Part shown: in pieces, positions 16,347-25,478 of the stretch
How the letters are laid out: every line of letters begins with the position of its first letter
Position numbering within the stretch: the first letter of the stretch is position 1
DNA from: JAADHY01 sp964428935
GTDB taxonomy: Bacteria; Planctomycetota; Planctomycetia; Planctomycetales; Planctomycetaceae
Length of the DNA: 27,354 nucleotides
Assembly: GCA_964428935.1 (NCBI GenBank)
Contig: CAYSAG010000034.1
Location: 1 to 27,354, forward strand
Reading direction: 5' to 3'
Position numbers and translations under genes: made by a program
The notes under the pieces: model-generated
What the model was told of the DNA's origin: nothing
Seen by the model: only the letters and a program-made list of their open reading frames with translations
The model's database searches: none

Positions 16347-19300
16347 ATGGCTTGGCGCGACTCACCCAATTCGTTCCGTCCGCTACTCGAACACCCGGCC
16401 ACGTCGGACAGGAAACCAGCGTGCGGCTCGGTGGGCCGCGAGCCCGCTGTCGGGCGGACCCGCGCCGGGGCGGCACGCCGAGGTGTGCGGCTTGGGCGGA
16501 CGTGGTCTGCCGGTCTGGTCGCCGCTGCACTGGCCGCGGCGCTCACGGCCGTGACGCTCGGACGCGCTGCCGCTTCCGACTCGAGCGCGGTCGCCGAGGC
16601 CGCTCGGCGGGTCGTCCAGTCGTCCGGCCTCTCCGGCGGTCTGGTCGTGCACTTGGGTTGCACGGACGGACGGCTGACGGCCGCCTTGCGCGTCGGCCCG
16701 TCGTACGTCGTTCAAGGGCTGGCGGCGACGGACCGACAACTGGCGACGGCTCGTCGCTACGTCCAGTCCGTCGGGCTCTACGGGCCGGTTTCCGTCCGAC
16801 GCCTGCAGGGACGCCGGCTTCCGTACGTCGACAACCTGGTCAACTTGCTGGTCATTACGGCGGACGGTTGGAAGGTGGACGACCCGGAGGTGGCTCGCGT
16901 GCTGGCTCCCGGCGGCGTCGCCGTTTCTCTGGACGCACAGTTCTCGCCCGTTCGGCGCTACCGCAAGCCGCGGCCCGACCGGTTGGACGAGTGGACGCAC
17001 TACCTGCACGGTCCGGACAACAACCCGGTTTCGACGGACCAGGTGGTCGGCCCGCTGGAGCACTTCCAGTGGATTGCTCCGCCGCGTTTCTCTCGCAGCC
17101 ACGACCACTTGGCCAGCGTGAGCATGGTGGTGTCGTCTGGCGGGCGAGTCTTTTACGTGGCCGACTTCGGTTCGATTGCTTTTGCGGCGGCGTCGCCTCG
17201 GTGGCGTCTGGTCGCTCGCGACGCCTTCAGCGGTGTGCTGCTGTGGGAGCGGGAAATTCCGCGGTGGGAGTACCACTTGCGTGACTTTCGCAGTGGACCG
17301 GCGGACCTGGCTCGGCGGCTGGTGGCGGTCGGCGACCGGCTGTACGTCACGTTGGGGCTGGACGCTCCCGTCAGCCAGCTCGACGCCGCCACCGGCAAAA
17401 CACTGCAGACCTACGAAGGCACCGAGGGCACGCAGGAAATTCTGTACGTCGACGGCACGCTCTACCTCGTCGCCGGAAGGCGGCAGACCGACTGGGACGC
17501 CCAGCGAGCCCGGGAAATTGTGAGTCAACCCGGTTACCGGCCGCCGTTCCAGCGCTACACGCCGCCGGTTTACGACAAGCGGTTGGTCGTCGTGGACGCT
17601 CAGTCCGGCCGAACGCGGTGGACCAAGCACGACGCCGACACGAAAACCATTCTGCCGACCACGTTGGCCGTGTCAGACGGCCGGCTCTACTTCCAGAACG
17701 CCGACGCCGTGGTCTGCTTGGACGCGGCGACCGGTCAGGTGGTTTGGCGAGTGCCTCGGCCGGTTCAGCGAATTCGTTTGGCGTGGTCCACGCCGACGCT
17801 GGTCGTTCAAGACGGCGTGGTGCTGTCGGCCGACCGGAACGCGGTGGACAAACGCGGCGAGCTGTTGTGGATTCCCAGCGGCGGCTACCACCAGTACATT
17901 CGCGACCCGAATGTGGAAGGTCAGTTGCTGGCGTTGGACGCCGAGACGGGCCAGCGTCTGTGGAGCTGTTCCGTACACGAAGGCTTCAACGCTCCCGTCG
18001 ACGTGCTCGTCATTGACGGACTGGTGTGGACGGGACGAATCGCTGAGGGCCGAGACCCAGGCTTTACCGAAGCCCGTGACCTGCACACGGGCGAGGTGCG
18101 GCGTCGCCGTCCGCCCGACCAGCAGTTCATGAAGGGCGGAGGCCACGCCCGCTGTCACCGGACTTACGCGACCACCCGCTACATTCTCATGGACCGACGC
18201 GGGGTGGAGTTCGTCGACGTTCAGAACGGTGGCGTGGTGGCCAACCGGTGGGTTCGCGGCATTTGCCAGTACGGGTTCACGCCCGCCAACGGTCTTCTGT
18301 ACATTCCGCCTCACTCGTGTGCCTGCTCGGTCAGCGACCTGCTCAAGTGCGGCTTTCTGGCGTTCGCTCCCGGCCGAGACGCCGACCGGCCCGGCCAGCG
18401 CCGGTCGGCTTCGACCCCGACCGGTTCGCGCTCGACCGGTGGCCCCGCAGCTTCCAACACCGCGGCGAAGAAGAAAGGCAAACCGCAAACGATTCACGAG
18501 GTCCCGGTGGCGGAACTGGCGTCCCGTTTGCAGCGCGGGCCGGCCTTCGGCGAGGCAGCACTTGGGACCTCGCCGCAGCGTTCGGCCAACCCCACCGCGG
18601 ACTGGCCGACCTACCGACACGACGCACGCCGCAGCGGAGCCACGTCGGTCCGCGTGCCGTTGCACCGCCTGCAGCCGGCTTGGAAAACGAAACTGGGCCG
18701 AAGCCTGACGGCACCGGTCGTGGCCGACGGCGTGTTGCTGGTTGCGGACAAGAACACGCACACGGTCTGGGCGCTGGACGCGGCGACGGGCAAGCGGTTG
18801 TGGAGCTTCACAGCGGGAGCCCGCGTGGACTCGCCGCCCACCGTCGCCGACGGCCGCGTCGTGTTCGGCTCGGCCGACGGCTGCGTCTACTGTTTGCGGC
18901 TGAGCGACGGCCAGCTGGTCTGGCGTTTCCAGGCGGCTCCCGCCGACCGCCAAATCGTCTCGTACGACCAACTGGAGTCGGTCTGGCCCGTGCCGGGCAA
19001 CGTGCTGGTGGTCGACGGAGCGGCGTACTTCGTGGCCGGACGAACCAGCTACGCCGAAGGCGGCTTGCTGCTCTACAAGCTGGACGTCGCCACCGGTCAG
19101 GTCTTGAGGTGCCAGCGGCTGGAGGTGCCAAAGGCGGTGCGCGACCGAGGCGTTGTCTCGGGCGGTTACTTGCCGGACGTGCTCTCCAGTGACGGCCGCT
19201 CGCTCTTCCTCCGTCAAGCTCGGTTCGACTTGGAGCTGAACCGGCAACCGGACGACGTGCCGCACCTGTGGAGCTCCGTCGGCTTCCTCGACGCCAGCTG

Positions 19301-19916
19301 GTGGCACCGGACCTACTGGCAGTTCGGCACTCGAATGTTGAGCGGCTGGGGTGGCTGGCCCAAGGTCGGACTGCGCGTGCCGGCCGGACGGTTGCTGGTC
19401 ACCGACGGCCGCCGAATTTTCGGCTACGGCCGCAACCAGTACGACATTCCCGGTGGGCACGTCGGCGTCGACGGCGAAACCGCTTGGGGGCCGGTCGGTC
19501 GGGGTCTGAGCCGCTGGACCTACTACCGGCTGTTCGGCCGGCCGCTCCAGACCCGAACCGACCGGCAAGCTCGACGGTCGGCTCAACCGCCCTCGACCTG
19601 GTCCGGCTGGACTCGCCGTGTGCCCGTTCTGGTCCTGGGCATGGCCTTGGCCGACGACACGCTGCTCCTGGCCGGTCCGGACGACCCGGTGCGGCAAGTC
19701 CCGCACGACCCGTCGGAAGTGGACCCGCTGGCGGAAGCCTTCGAGTCGCAACGCGGCGGCCACCTGCTGGCCGTGTCGGCGGACGACGGAAAGACACAGC
19801 TCGAGCTGCCGCTGGAAAGCCCTCCCGTGTTCGACGGCCTGGCCGTCGCTCACGGCCGAGTGTACCTCTCGACCAAAGCCGGCGACGTGGTTTGCTTGGC
19901 CGGGCAAAGCCAGTAG
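16347..19916 (+). CDS. Exported methyltransferase-like / PQQ-type beta-propeller fusion protein
   Basis: This 1189-residue protein has an N-terminal export or anchor segment (residues about 52-76, TWSAGLVAAALAAALTAVTLG). Residues about 81-196 look like a class I SAM-dependent methyltransferase fold: GGLVVHLGCTDGRLTAAL, ARRYVQSVGLYGPVSV, LPYVDNLVNLLVI, EVARVLAPGGVAVSL. The linker DEWTHYLHGPDNNPVS (215-230) is characteristic of a planctomycete PQQ-propeller family. PQQ/BamB-like blades follow (VVCLDAATGQVVW, LLALDAETGQRLW). A Ser/Thr/Lys-rich linker at about 680-715 separates a second set of blades from DWPTYRHDARRSGA at about residue 752 (VWALDAATGKRLWSF, VVFGSADGCVYCL). No haem c site is visible. 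The role is unknown; the PQQ label is structural, not proof of cofactor. ATG 16347 has AAAAGGAG 6 nt upstream; the longer frame is disregarded. Confidence 0.88.
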   Translation: MAWRDSPNSFRPLLEHPATSDRKPACGSVGREPAVGRTRAGAARRGVRLGRTWSAGLVAAALAAALTAVTLGRAAASDSSAVAEAARRVVQSSGLSGGLVVHLGCTDGRLTAALRVGPSYVVQGLAATDRQLATARRYVQSVGLYGPVSVRRLQGRRLPYVDNLVNLLVITADGWKVDDPEVARVLAPGGVAVSLDAQFSPVRRYRKPRPDRLDEWTHYLHGPDNNPVSTDQVVGPLEHFQWIAPPRFSRSHDHLASVSMVVSSGGRVFYVADFGSIAFAAASPRWRLVARDAFSGVLLWEREIPRWEYHLRDFRSGPADLARRLVAVGDRLYVTLGLDAPVSQLDAATGKTLQTYEGTEGTQEILYVDGTLYLVAGRRQTDWDAQRAREIVSQPGYRPPFQRYTPPVYDKRLVVVDAQSGRTRWTKHDADTKTILPTTLAVSDGRLYFQNADAVVCLDAATGQVVWRVPRPVQRIRLAWSTPTLVVQDGVVLSADRNAVDKRGELLWIPSGGYHQYIRDPNVEGQLLALDAETGQRLWSCSVHEGFNAPVDVLVIDGLVWTGRIAEGRDPGFTEARDLHTGEVRRRRPPDQQFMKGGGHARCHRTYATTRYILMDRRGVEFVDVQNGGVVANRWVRGICQYGFTPANGLLYIPPHSCACSVSDLLKCGFLAFAPGRDADRPGQRRSASTPTGSRSTGGPAASNTAAKKKGKPQTIHEVPVAELASRLQRGPAFGEAALGTSPQRSANPTADWPTYRHDARRSGATSVRVPLHRLQPAWKTKLGRSLTAPVVADGVLLVADKNTHTVWALDAATGKRLWSFTAGARVDSPPTVADGRVVFGSADGCVYCLRLSDGQLVWRFQAAPADRQIVSYDQLESVWPVPGNVLVVDGAAYFVAGRTSYAEGGLLLYKLDVATGQVLRCQRLEVPKAVRDRGVVSGGYLPDVLSSDGRSLFLRQARFDLELNRQPDDVPHLWSSVGFLDASWWHRTYWQFGTRMLSGWGGWPKVGLRVPAGRLLVTDGRRIFGYGRNQYDIPGGHVGVDGETAWGPVGRGLSRWTYYRLFGRPLQTRTDRQARRSAQPPSTWSGWTRRVPVLVLGMALADDTLLLAGPDDPVRQVPHDPSEVDPLAEAFESQRGGHLLAVSADDGKTQLELPLESPPVFDGLAVAHGRVYLSTKAGDVVCLAGQSQ

Positions 19917-19951
19917 CGGCAGGGACGCGGCGCGACGAATTCGTTCGGCAG

Positions 19952-19982
19952 CCCGAGGGACGCGGTCTGTTGCGTCCTCGGG
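19952..19982. terminator. Candidate terminator hairpin after the PQQ-propeller gene
   Basis: CCCGAGGGACGC (19952-19963) pairs with GCGTCCTCGGG (19972-19982) with one bulged base and an 8-nt loop. It lies 36 nt after the stop codon, between convergent genes. No T-tract is present, so function is uncertain. Confidence 0.4.
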
Positions 19983-20075
19983 TTGAGCGGTCCGCGCGGT
20001 CGCCGTTGCGGTTGAGGAGCGTCGGGAGCGGAGTTCGGGCAGTTGGACGTGACGAGTCGGTCCGAGCGGAGCCGC

Positions 20076-22280
20076 TCACCGAGCCTGCAGTCGCTCGGGC
20101 AGCCGCTCGGCCAGCGCCTTCATGAACACCCCGCCGACCACCGACCGGGCCTGGAAGCCGCGCCAGCGAGCGTCCTCGGTCCAGTACCAGTCGGTCAGCG
20201 GAACGCGGTCTTGGGTGTCATTGACGAAGGCGTAGACCGGTCCCATGAGCGTGTCGAAGTCTCGCCGCGTGGTGGCCAGCGTCGCGGTCCACACTTCCCA
20301 GTCCAGCTTGGTGTAGGTTTCGCGGTTGTCCAGCGGCAGCCCGTACGGTTTCAGCCGCGTTTTGTAAAAAGCCACTTCTTTCTGCGCAACCGACGGGGGA
20401 AACAGGTTCAACCGAAGCACGCGGTCCCACACCAGATTGTACTTTTGGCTCCACGTGCCCGGCTGGTCGAAAGCCAGCCGGTAGTGGTCGCCGTCGTCGG
20501 CCATTCGTTGCCAACGTTTGGCAAAGTCGGCCGCGACAGCCCGGTAGTGAGGCGCTCGGTCGGGCCGGTTCGCCAACTGGCACAGCTTCGCGTAGGCGGC
20601 CAACGCCACAATGGCCTTCAACGACAAGTTGCAGTTGTGAGCCAAGTGGCCGGCGAAGTCGTCGGTGCAAAGCTGGTTGGCCGGGTCCAGCCCGTTCTGT
20701 TCCAGGTACTTCGCCCACTGGTCCAGTTGTGGCCAGAAGGGCCGAGCGAACTCGGCGTTGCCGTCCAGCAGGCAAGCGACCGACGTCAGGACCAACAGGT
20801 TCCCGCACTCTTCGACCGGCATTTGCCTTTCCTCGGACTTCTCGCCGCCGCCGTAAACCTGCCCATTGGCTTTCGGGTAGCGCCCCAGGTCGTGGGGGGC
20901 GAACGGCCACGGCCAGCGGTCCGAAGCCGCGTACTCCAGCACCGGACGAACCATGGCCTTCAGCAGCTCGGGGCTAAGCAGCATGAACAGCGGGCTGGAC
21001 GGGTAGGCCACGTCCACCGTCCCCATGCAACCGTTGCTGAAACACTCTTTCGAGAACAACAGGGGACGGCCGTCGCCCGGCCCGGCGACCAGCTTGTGCG
21101 CGGCCAAGGCTTGCCGGTAGGCCAGCGCGCACAGCTCGGCGTAACGACGTCCCCCGACCTCAGTCAGCTCGTTCACCAGCCGTTCGTCAAACTGGCGACA
21201 CCGCTCGAGCAACCGTTCGCTTTCCGACGCCGCCGTTTCCAGCAGCTTTTCCATGGACAGCCCATTTCGCCGCCAGTAGGCCCGCAAGCGCTGTCCGAAG
21301 TACTCGACGCTCCAAACGTCGTCGTACGCCAGCAGCAAGTAGCGAGACGTTCCCTCGGGCGGGACCTGCCCCAAGTCGAAAGCCAGTGCGAGCACCGGCT
21401 GCCCGTCCTCGACGGCTCGCGGCTGCCGTGTGTCGTCACGACGCGTCAGGCGGCCCGAGCCGCGGCGTGCCGCGAAATGGCCCCGAGCGGCTCGAGCGGC
21501 CGCCACCAGCGACGTCAGCCCCGGCTGCTCCGGCGCCGCCACGTACAGCCACCCCCAGTCAATGCGGAGGTCGTCTCCGGCCCTGGCCAGCACCGGCTGC
21601 TCCACCGTGCCGACCCGCAGCACGACCAACCCGTTCGCCTTCGGCCGGCTCCACGTCACCACCTGCGACGGCTCGTTCACGGCCAACTGGGACGACGCGT
21701 CGAAGTAGAGCTGCACGCGGTGCGGACGGTTGTCAATCGGACGCACGTCGAAACGGACGTACGTGACCGGCCGCGAGAGCAGGTCCAGGTCGTCGGGCAA
21801 CAGCGGCGTGACGAACGACAACGTGACTTCGACGCCACGGGCTCGAAAGGTGTAGACGGTGCGAGTGGGCCACACCAAGCGGCCCACCTGCCGCATGGTC
21901 TGACTCCGACGCGGCTCACGTCCCAAAATTCGGTGCGTGACGCCGTCGATTCGCACCAACGCACAAAGCTGCTGCTCGGTGCCGGTCCAGTGACGCGTCG
22001 AGTCGCCGTGCAAGAGGTCGCCGAACGACCAGACGCTGAAGTACGGGTCGTGCGTGACCAATGGAACGGCTGGCGGGCGTAAAGGCTCGTCGGCTCGAGC
22101 CGCCAGCGACGTCACCAGCCCGCCCCAAACCGCCAAGCTGGCTGCGACGCCCAGAACGACGCGCCGGGCTCGCCACCGCCGACGCGGTTCGGCGCGGTCC
22201 AAAACGGCTCCGCGCGGCCCCTCCCAGCAGGCCGCCTCAGCGGACCGACCTTCGAGTACAAACGGAAGCGGGTTCTTCAT
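20076..22280 (-). CDS. Exported DUF4965/DUF5127-type protein (glutaminase A-like)
   Basis: This 734-residue protein matches the architecture of fungal-type glutaminase A (GtaA) homologues: an N-terminal beta domain (TTD-like start PPAVPLVTHDPYFSVWSF, VTLSFVTPLLPDDLDLLSRPVTYVRFDV) followed by an alpha/alpha-barrel-like region with LAYRQALAAHKL, FSNGCMGTVDVAYPSSPLFML, MPVEECGNLLVLT, DDFAGHLAHNCNLSLKAI and YTKLDWEVWTATLA. These are DUF5127, DUF4965 and DUF1793 hallmarks. Glutaminase activity is shown for a few fungal members only; many bacterial ones may be glycoside hydrolases, so function is open. A signal or anchor segment (VVLGVAASLAVWGGLVTSLAARA) follows an unusually long Arg-rich N-terminus of about 40 residues. 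ATG 22280 is supported by GAGGA 8 nt upstream. The URO-D-like gene lies upstream on the same strand, 225 nt away. Confidence 0.85.
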   Translation of the reverse strand: MKNPLPFVLEGRSAEAACWEGPRGAVLDRAEPRRRWRARRVVLGVAASLAVWGGLVTSLAARADEPLRPPAVPLVTHDPYFSVWSFGDLLHGDSTRHWTGTEQQLCALVRIDGVTHRILGREPRRSQTMRQVGRLVWPTRTVYTFRARGVEVTLSFVTPLLPDDLDLLSRPVTYVRFDVRPIDNRPHRVQLYFDASSQLAVNEPSQVVTWSRPKANGLVVLRVGTVEQPVLARAGDDLRIDWGWLYVAAPEQPGLTSLVAAARAARGHFAARRGSGRLTRRDDTRQPRAVEDGQPVLALAFDLGQVPPEGTSRYLLLAYDDVWSVEYFGQRLRAYWRRNGLSMEKLLETAASESERLLERCRQFDERLVNELTEVGGRRYAELCALAYRQALAAHKLVAGPGDGRPLLFSKECFSNGCMGTVDVAYPSSPLFMLLSPELLKAMVRPVLEYAASDRWPWPFAPHDLGRYPKANGQVYGGGEKSEERQMPVEECGNLLVLTSVACLLDGNAEFARPFWPQLDQWAKYLEQNGLDPANQLCTDDFAGHLAHNCNLSLKAIVALAAYAKLCQLANRPDRAPHYRAVAADFAKRWQRMADDGDHYRLAFDQPGTWSQKYNLVWDRVLRLNLFPPSVAQKEVAFYKTRLKPYGLPLDNRETYTKLDWEVWTATLATTRRDFDTLMGPVYAFVNDTQDRVPLTDWYWTEDARWRGFQARSVVGGVFMKALAERLPERLQAR

Positions 22281-22505
22281 GGCTTCGGTCCTCGTTGACA
22301 AACTCCAGTTGCGTTGGCCCCGTTTTTTTTCCGGTGCCCGTCCCTGAACGCGGCCGTCGCTCGGACGCTTGCCGCGGCCGCCCGTTTGGCAAACCGTGGC
22401 ACCGGACCACAGCAGGTCGAAACGTGGCGCCCCTGCGACCTTCGACCACGTTCGCCCGCCGGTCGCAGAGGCTCAGCCCAGTCGGTTCGACGCGCCACCG
22501 CGGCC

Positions 22506-23564
22506 TCAGTCCAGCCGAATCGGGTAGACTCCGAACTCCTCCACCGCGTCGAACATGGCCACGACGTTCTCCACGGGCGTTTCGGGGAGAATCCAGTCGT
22601 GGCTGGCACCAGCGACGTACCCGCCGCCGGGTGCCATGATTTGAATGACCTTGCGTGTCTCTTCCCGGACAAACTCCGGCGACGGCCCTTCAATCAACAC
22701 GTGCTGCGAGTCGATTGCGCCGTTGAACAGCAAGCGGTCTCCGTACTTCTGTTTGAGCACGCGAAGGTCCATGCCGACGCAGCAAGGCTGAACGGCGTGA
22801 ACGCCGTCGACGCCGGCTTCAATGAGCAAGGGAATGAGCGGTTCGAAACCGCCGCAGCAATGAAGCTGGACCAGCAGTCCGTAGTCGTGGCCCAACTGCA
22901 CGAGCCGCTTCAGGTGGGGAAGGACGAACCGCTCGAAGTGCTTCGGTCCGAGCAGCGGGCCCATTTGCGAACCGAAGTCGTTTCCCATGAAGAAAACGTC
23001 AATCAAGTCGGCCGCCTCGTCGAACATTTTCCGGCTGGACTCGAAGTAGAAGTCCACCAGGTGACCGAACAGCGCGTCGACGAACTCCGGCTCCTCGTGC
23101 ATTTTGACGTAAAGGTTTTCCATGCCGACCAGGTCAATGGCGTCGTGCCAGAACGGCGACCAGTCACCGCCCAAAATGGCGTAGTGGTCGACCCATTGTT
23201 GAGCCTGCTGGCGCACGTGTGAGACGTCGACGCAAGACGGGTCGGGCCACGGGTACTCGTGCAAGTCCCGCAGCGTGGCCTCGGCCAAAGGGTGAGACAA
23301 CGGCTGGCCGTAGCCAATGCCCGTGCGCTCCACGCCAAAGACGGTCCGACACGTCGCTCCCGGCGAAAGCGGCTTGTCCGGCATCCTGTACTCCGGCAAC
23401 ACGCGGCGGAAGTCGTCGCCGAACCGCCGACGGAGCCCTTCGTCGTCCAGTGCGAGCTGCCGCTTGGCCTTCTCCCAAAACTCGTCCGACGCCCCGCACC
23501 ACTTCGGCACCCGGTCCGGTTCTTCGTGCGCGAAAGCAGCCAGCACTCGCTCACGTGGCTTCAT
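22506..23564 (-). CDS. Uroporphyrinogen decarboxylase-like (URO-D superfamily) protein, not HemE
   Basis: This 352-residue TIM-barrel protein starts MKPRERVLAAFAHEEPDRVPKW, the typical opening of URO-D superfamily proteins outside the haem pathway; the HemE arginine motif near the N-terminus is absent. Further markers are DLHEYPWPDPS, AILGGDWSPFWHDAIDLVGMENLYVKM, FFMGNDFGSQMGPLLGPKHFERFV, LLVQLHCCGGFEPLIPLLIEAGVDGVHAVQP, FNGAIDSQHVL and GGGYVAGASHDWILPETPVENV. The HCCG segment lies where MtaA/CmuA-type corrinoid methyltransferases bind zinc (His-x-Cys), so methyl transfer or a demethylation step in sugar breakdown is possible but unproven. ATG 23564 has GAGGGG about 8 nt upstream. It is divergent from the M14/BPL_N gene, with a 216-nt gap, and upstream of the GtaA-like gene. 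Confidence 0.86.
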   Translation of the reverse strand: MKPRERVLAAFAHEEPDRVPKWCGASDEFWEKAKRQLALDDEGLRRRFGDDFRRVLPEYRMPDKPLSPGATCRTVFGVERTGIGYGQPLSHPLAEATLRDLHEYPWPDPSCVDVSHVRQQAQQWVDHYAILGGDWSPFWHDAIDLVGMENLYVKMHEEPEFVDALFGHLVDFYFESSRKMFDEAADLIDVFFMGNDFGSQMGPLLGPKHFERFVLPHLKRLVQLGHDYGLLVQLHCCGGFEPLIPLLIEAGVDGVHAVQPCCVGMDLRVLKQKYGDRLLFNGAIDSQHVLIEGPSPEFVREETRKVIQIMAPGGGYVAGASHDWILPETPVENVVAMFDAVEEFGVYPIRLD

Positions 23565-23780
23565 GAGTTGGTCCCCTCGGTCTTGCCTTCTGGTGCCAGT
23601 CGGCTTGTTGCGAAGCCCACCCTCCTCGACAGCAAGCTCCACCGCCGTCCGCTCGAAACAGACTGTAGCCGACCAGTTGGCCCGCTTGCAATCTTCGTGT
23701 GCACCGAGCAAAGTGAGAGGCTAGGACGAACGGCGCACGCGGTTTCGTTTTCGGTCGAGGTCACCAACGGGAGGTGCGGC

Positions 23781-25478
23781 TTGGCCACATTGCTGAAACC
23801 GAGCTCTCTGGCGAGCGTGCTGCTGGTGTGTGCGGCGGCACTTCCGGCCGACCGGCTGACTCGGTGCGGCTGGGTGGCTCCGGGAACCCGCTTTGCCACG
23901 CCCTACTTCGTGCGGGACAGCGGTCGCCCGGGGCCAACGGTGGTGGTCGTGGGAGGCATTCACGGCGACGAGCCGGCCGGTGCACTGGCCGCTGCGCAAA
24001 TCCGCCACTGGACGGTTCGGCGAGGACGGCTGGTGGTCGTTCCGCGAGCCAACGTGCCGGCACTCGAAGCGCGTCGACGCCGCATCCCCGGTGTTCCCGA
24101 CGACCAAAGCAACCTGAACCGCAACTTCCCGTCGAAGACCAAAGGTCCGCAGCCTCGCGGAACGCTCGCGACCGCCCTCTGGAACTTCGTCTGCCGGTTC
24201 CGGCCCGACTGGCTGCTCGACCTGCACGAAGGCTACGGCTTCCACCAGCTCGACCCCGACACGGTCGGCAGCAGCGTCATTGTGTTCCGCGACGCAGAAA
24301 CCAAACGGCTGGCCGAACGGCTACTGCAGGAAATCAACCAAACGATTCCCGAGAAAAAGAAACAGTTCGTCCGTCTGTCTCCGCCCGCCGACGGAAGCCT
24401 GGCTCGAGCGGCCGGCCAGCTTCTGGGTGCTCACGCTCTGATTCTCGAAACCACCCGCCGGTCCCAGCCGTTGTCACTGCGCACGCGTCAACACCGCCGC
24501 TTGGTGCACCGGGTGTTGGTGGAGCTGGGAATGCGGAGTGAGAAGGACTCGTTCCAGCAAATGACTCCGCGAGCCGCAGCCCCGGAAGGCGCCGGGCCGT
24601 TCCGGCGGCGTCGCACGAACCGCTCGGCCACGTGTGCCGGCGAGCCTGGCCGACCGCCGGTCTACGTCGCCCTCTACGACGCCGGCGGCACCAGCCAGCG
24701 CAGTCCGGCCGCCCTGCTGCGACTACTCCGCCAGTGGCCGCAGACGGAAGTGGCGGCCGTCGGACCGGAAGAAGTTCGAACGGCTCTGGCTCAGTTCGAC
24801 GTCGTCGTCTTCCCCGGCGGCTCGGGCAGTCGGCAGGCGGCCGCGCTGGGCGAAACCGGCCGAGAGCGGGTTCGGCAGTTCGTCCGCGACGGAGGCGGGT
24901 TCGTCGGCATTTGCGCCGGAGCCTACTTGGCGTGCGCCGGCTTCCGCTGGGGCCTGAAGGTTCTCGACGCCAAGACCGTCTCACCCAAATGGCGACGCGG
25001 CCGGGCTCAGGTCGAAATCGAATTGACCGAGGCGGGCCAGCGACTGTTCGGACCGCACACCGGGCGACTGAAGGTGCTTTACGTCAACGGGCCGATTCTG
25101 GAGCCGGCCGGCCGGCCCGACCTGCCCGACTACGTCACGCTGGCCGTGTTCCGCAGCGAAGTGGCCAAGAACAACACGCCAAAAGGAGTCATGATCGGTT
25201 CGCCGGCCGTCGTCTCCGCTCCCTTCGGCCGGGGACGCGTCGTGTGCTTCAGCCCACACCCCGAGCAGACGCGCGGACTGGAGGTGTTCGTTTTGCGAGC
25301 GGTGTTGTGGGCGGCCGGCCGTCCGGCAGCCAGTCCGCAAGCTGACGGGGTTCGTCGCGTGCCCTCCGTGGAAACCGGCCGCTGGCTGAGCCGTCCGAAC
25401 GGCCGGCGACCGAGCGTTCTCTCGCACCTCAGTCAGCGTGTGTCGCTCTCGCTGCCGCTGGTTCACTGCCCGCCGTAG
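23781..25478 (+). CDS. Exported aspartoacylase/succinylglutamate desuccinylase-like (M14) and BPL_N/GATase1-like fusion
   Basis: This is a 565-residue two-domain protein. Residues 1-23 look like a signal peptide (SLASVLLVCAAALPA). Residues about 49-250 form an M14 zinc hydrolase of the AstE/AspA type: zinc ligands His61 and Glu64 in GGIHGDEPAG and His149 in LDLHEGYG, substrate Arg114 in NLNRNFP, and catalytic Glu223 in LILETTRR. After an Arg/Pro linker, residues about 293-513 resemble the N-terminal domain of yeast biotin-protein ligase, a class I glutamine-amidotransferase-like fold. It has VVVFPGGSGSRQ, a nucleophile Cys378 in VGICAGAYLA, and CFSPHPE (His493, Glu495) completing a possible triad. 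An amide- or peptide-cleaving pair is plausible; substrate unknown. The start is TTG 23781, supported by GGGAGG 6 nt upstream; no ATG fits. Its 3' end overlaps the sulfatase gene by 16 bases. Confidence 0.85.
   Translation: MATLLKPSSLASVLLVCAAALPADRLTRCGWVAPGTRFATPYFVRDSGRPGPTVVVVGGIHGDEPAGALAAAQIRHWTVRRGRLVVVPRANVPALEARRRRIPGVPDDQSNLNRNFPSKTKGPQPRGTLATALWNFVCRFRPDWLLDLHEGYGFHQLDPDTVGSSVIVFRDAETKRLAERLLQEINQTIPEKKKQFVRLSPPADGSLARAAGQLLGAHALILETTRRSQPLSLRTRQHRRLVHRVLVELGMRSEKDSFQQMTPRAAAPEGAGPFRRRRTNRSATCAGEPGRPPVYVALYDAGGTSQRSPAALLRLLRQWPQTEVAAVGPEEVRTALAQFDVVVFPGGSGSRQAAALGETGRERVRQFVRDGGGFVGICAGAYLACAGFRWGLKVLDAKTVSPKWRRGRAQVEIELTEAGQRLFGPHTGRLKVLYVNGPILEPAGRPDLPDYVTLAVFRSEVAKNNTPKGVMIGSPAVVSAPFGRGRVVCFSPHPEQTRGLEVFVLRAVLWAAGRPAASPQADGVRRVPSVETGRWLSRPNGRRPSVLSHLSQRVSLSLPLVHCPP

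Noticed and set aside
17673..19907. Long minus-strand open frame opposite the PQQ-propeller gene
   Set aside because: It is an antisense shadow produced by GC-rich codon bias; the propeller motifs are all on the plus strand.
22319..22330. T-run (CGTTTTTTTTCC) as a terminator on the plus strand
   Set aside because: No plus-strand gene ends nearby and no GC-rich stem precedes it. It lies upstream of the GtaA-like gene on the opposite strand.
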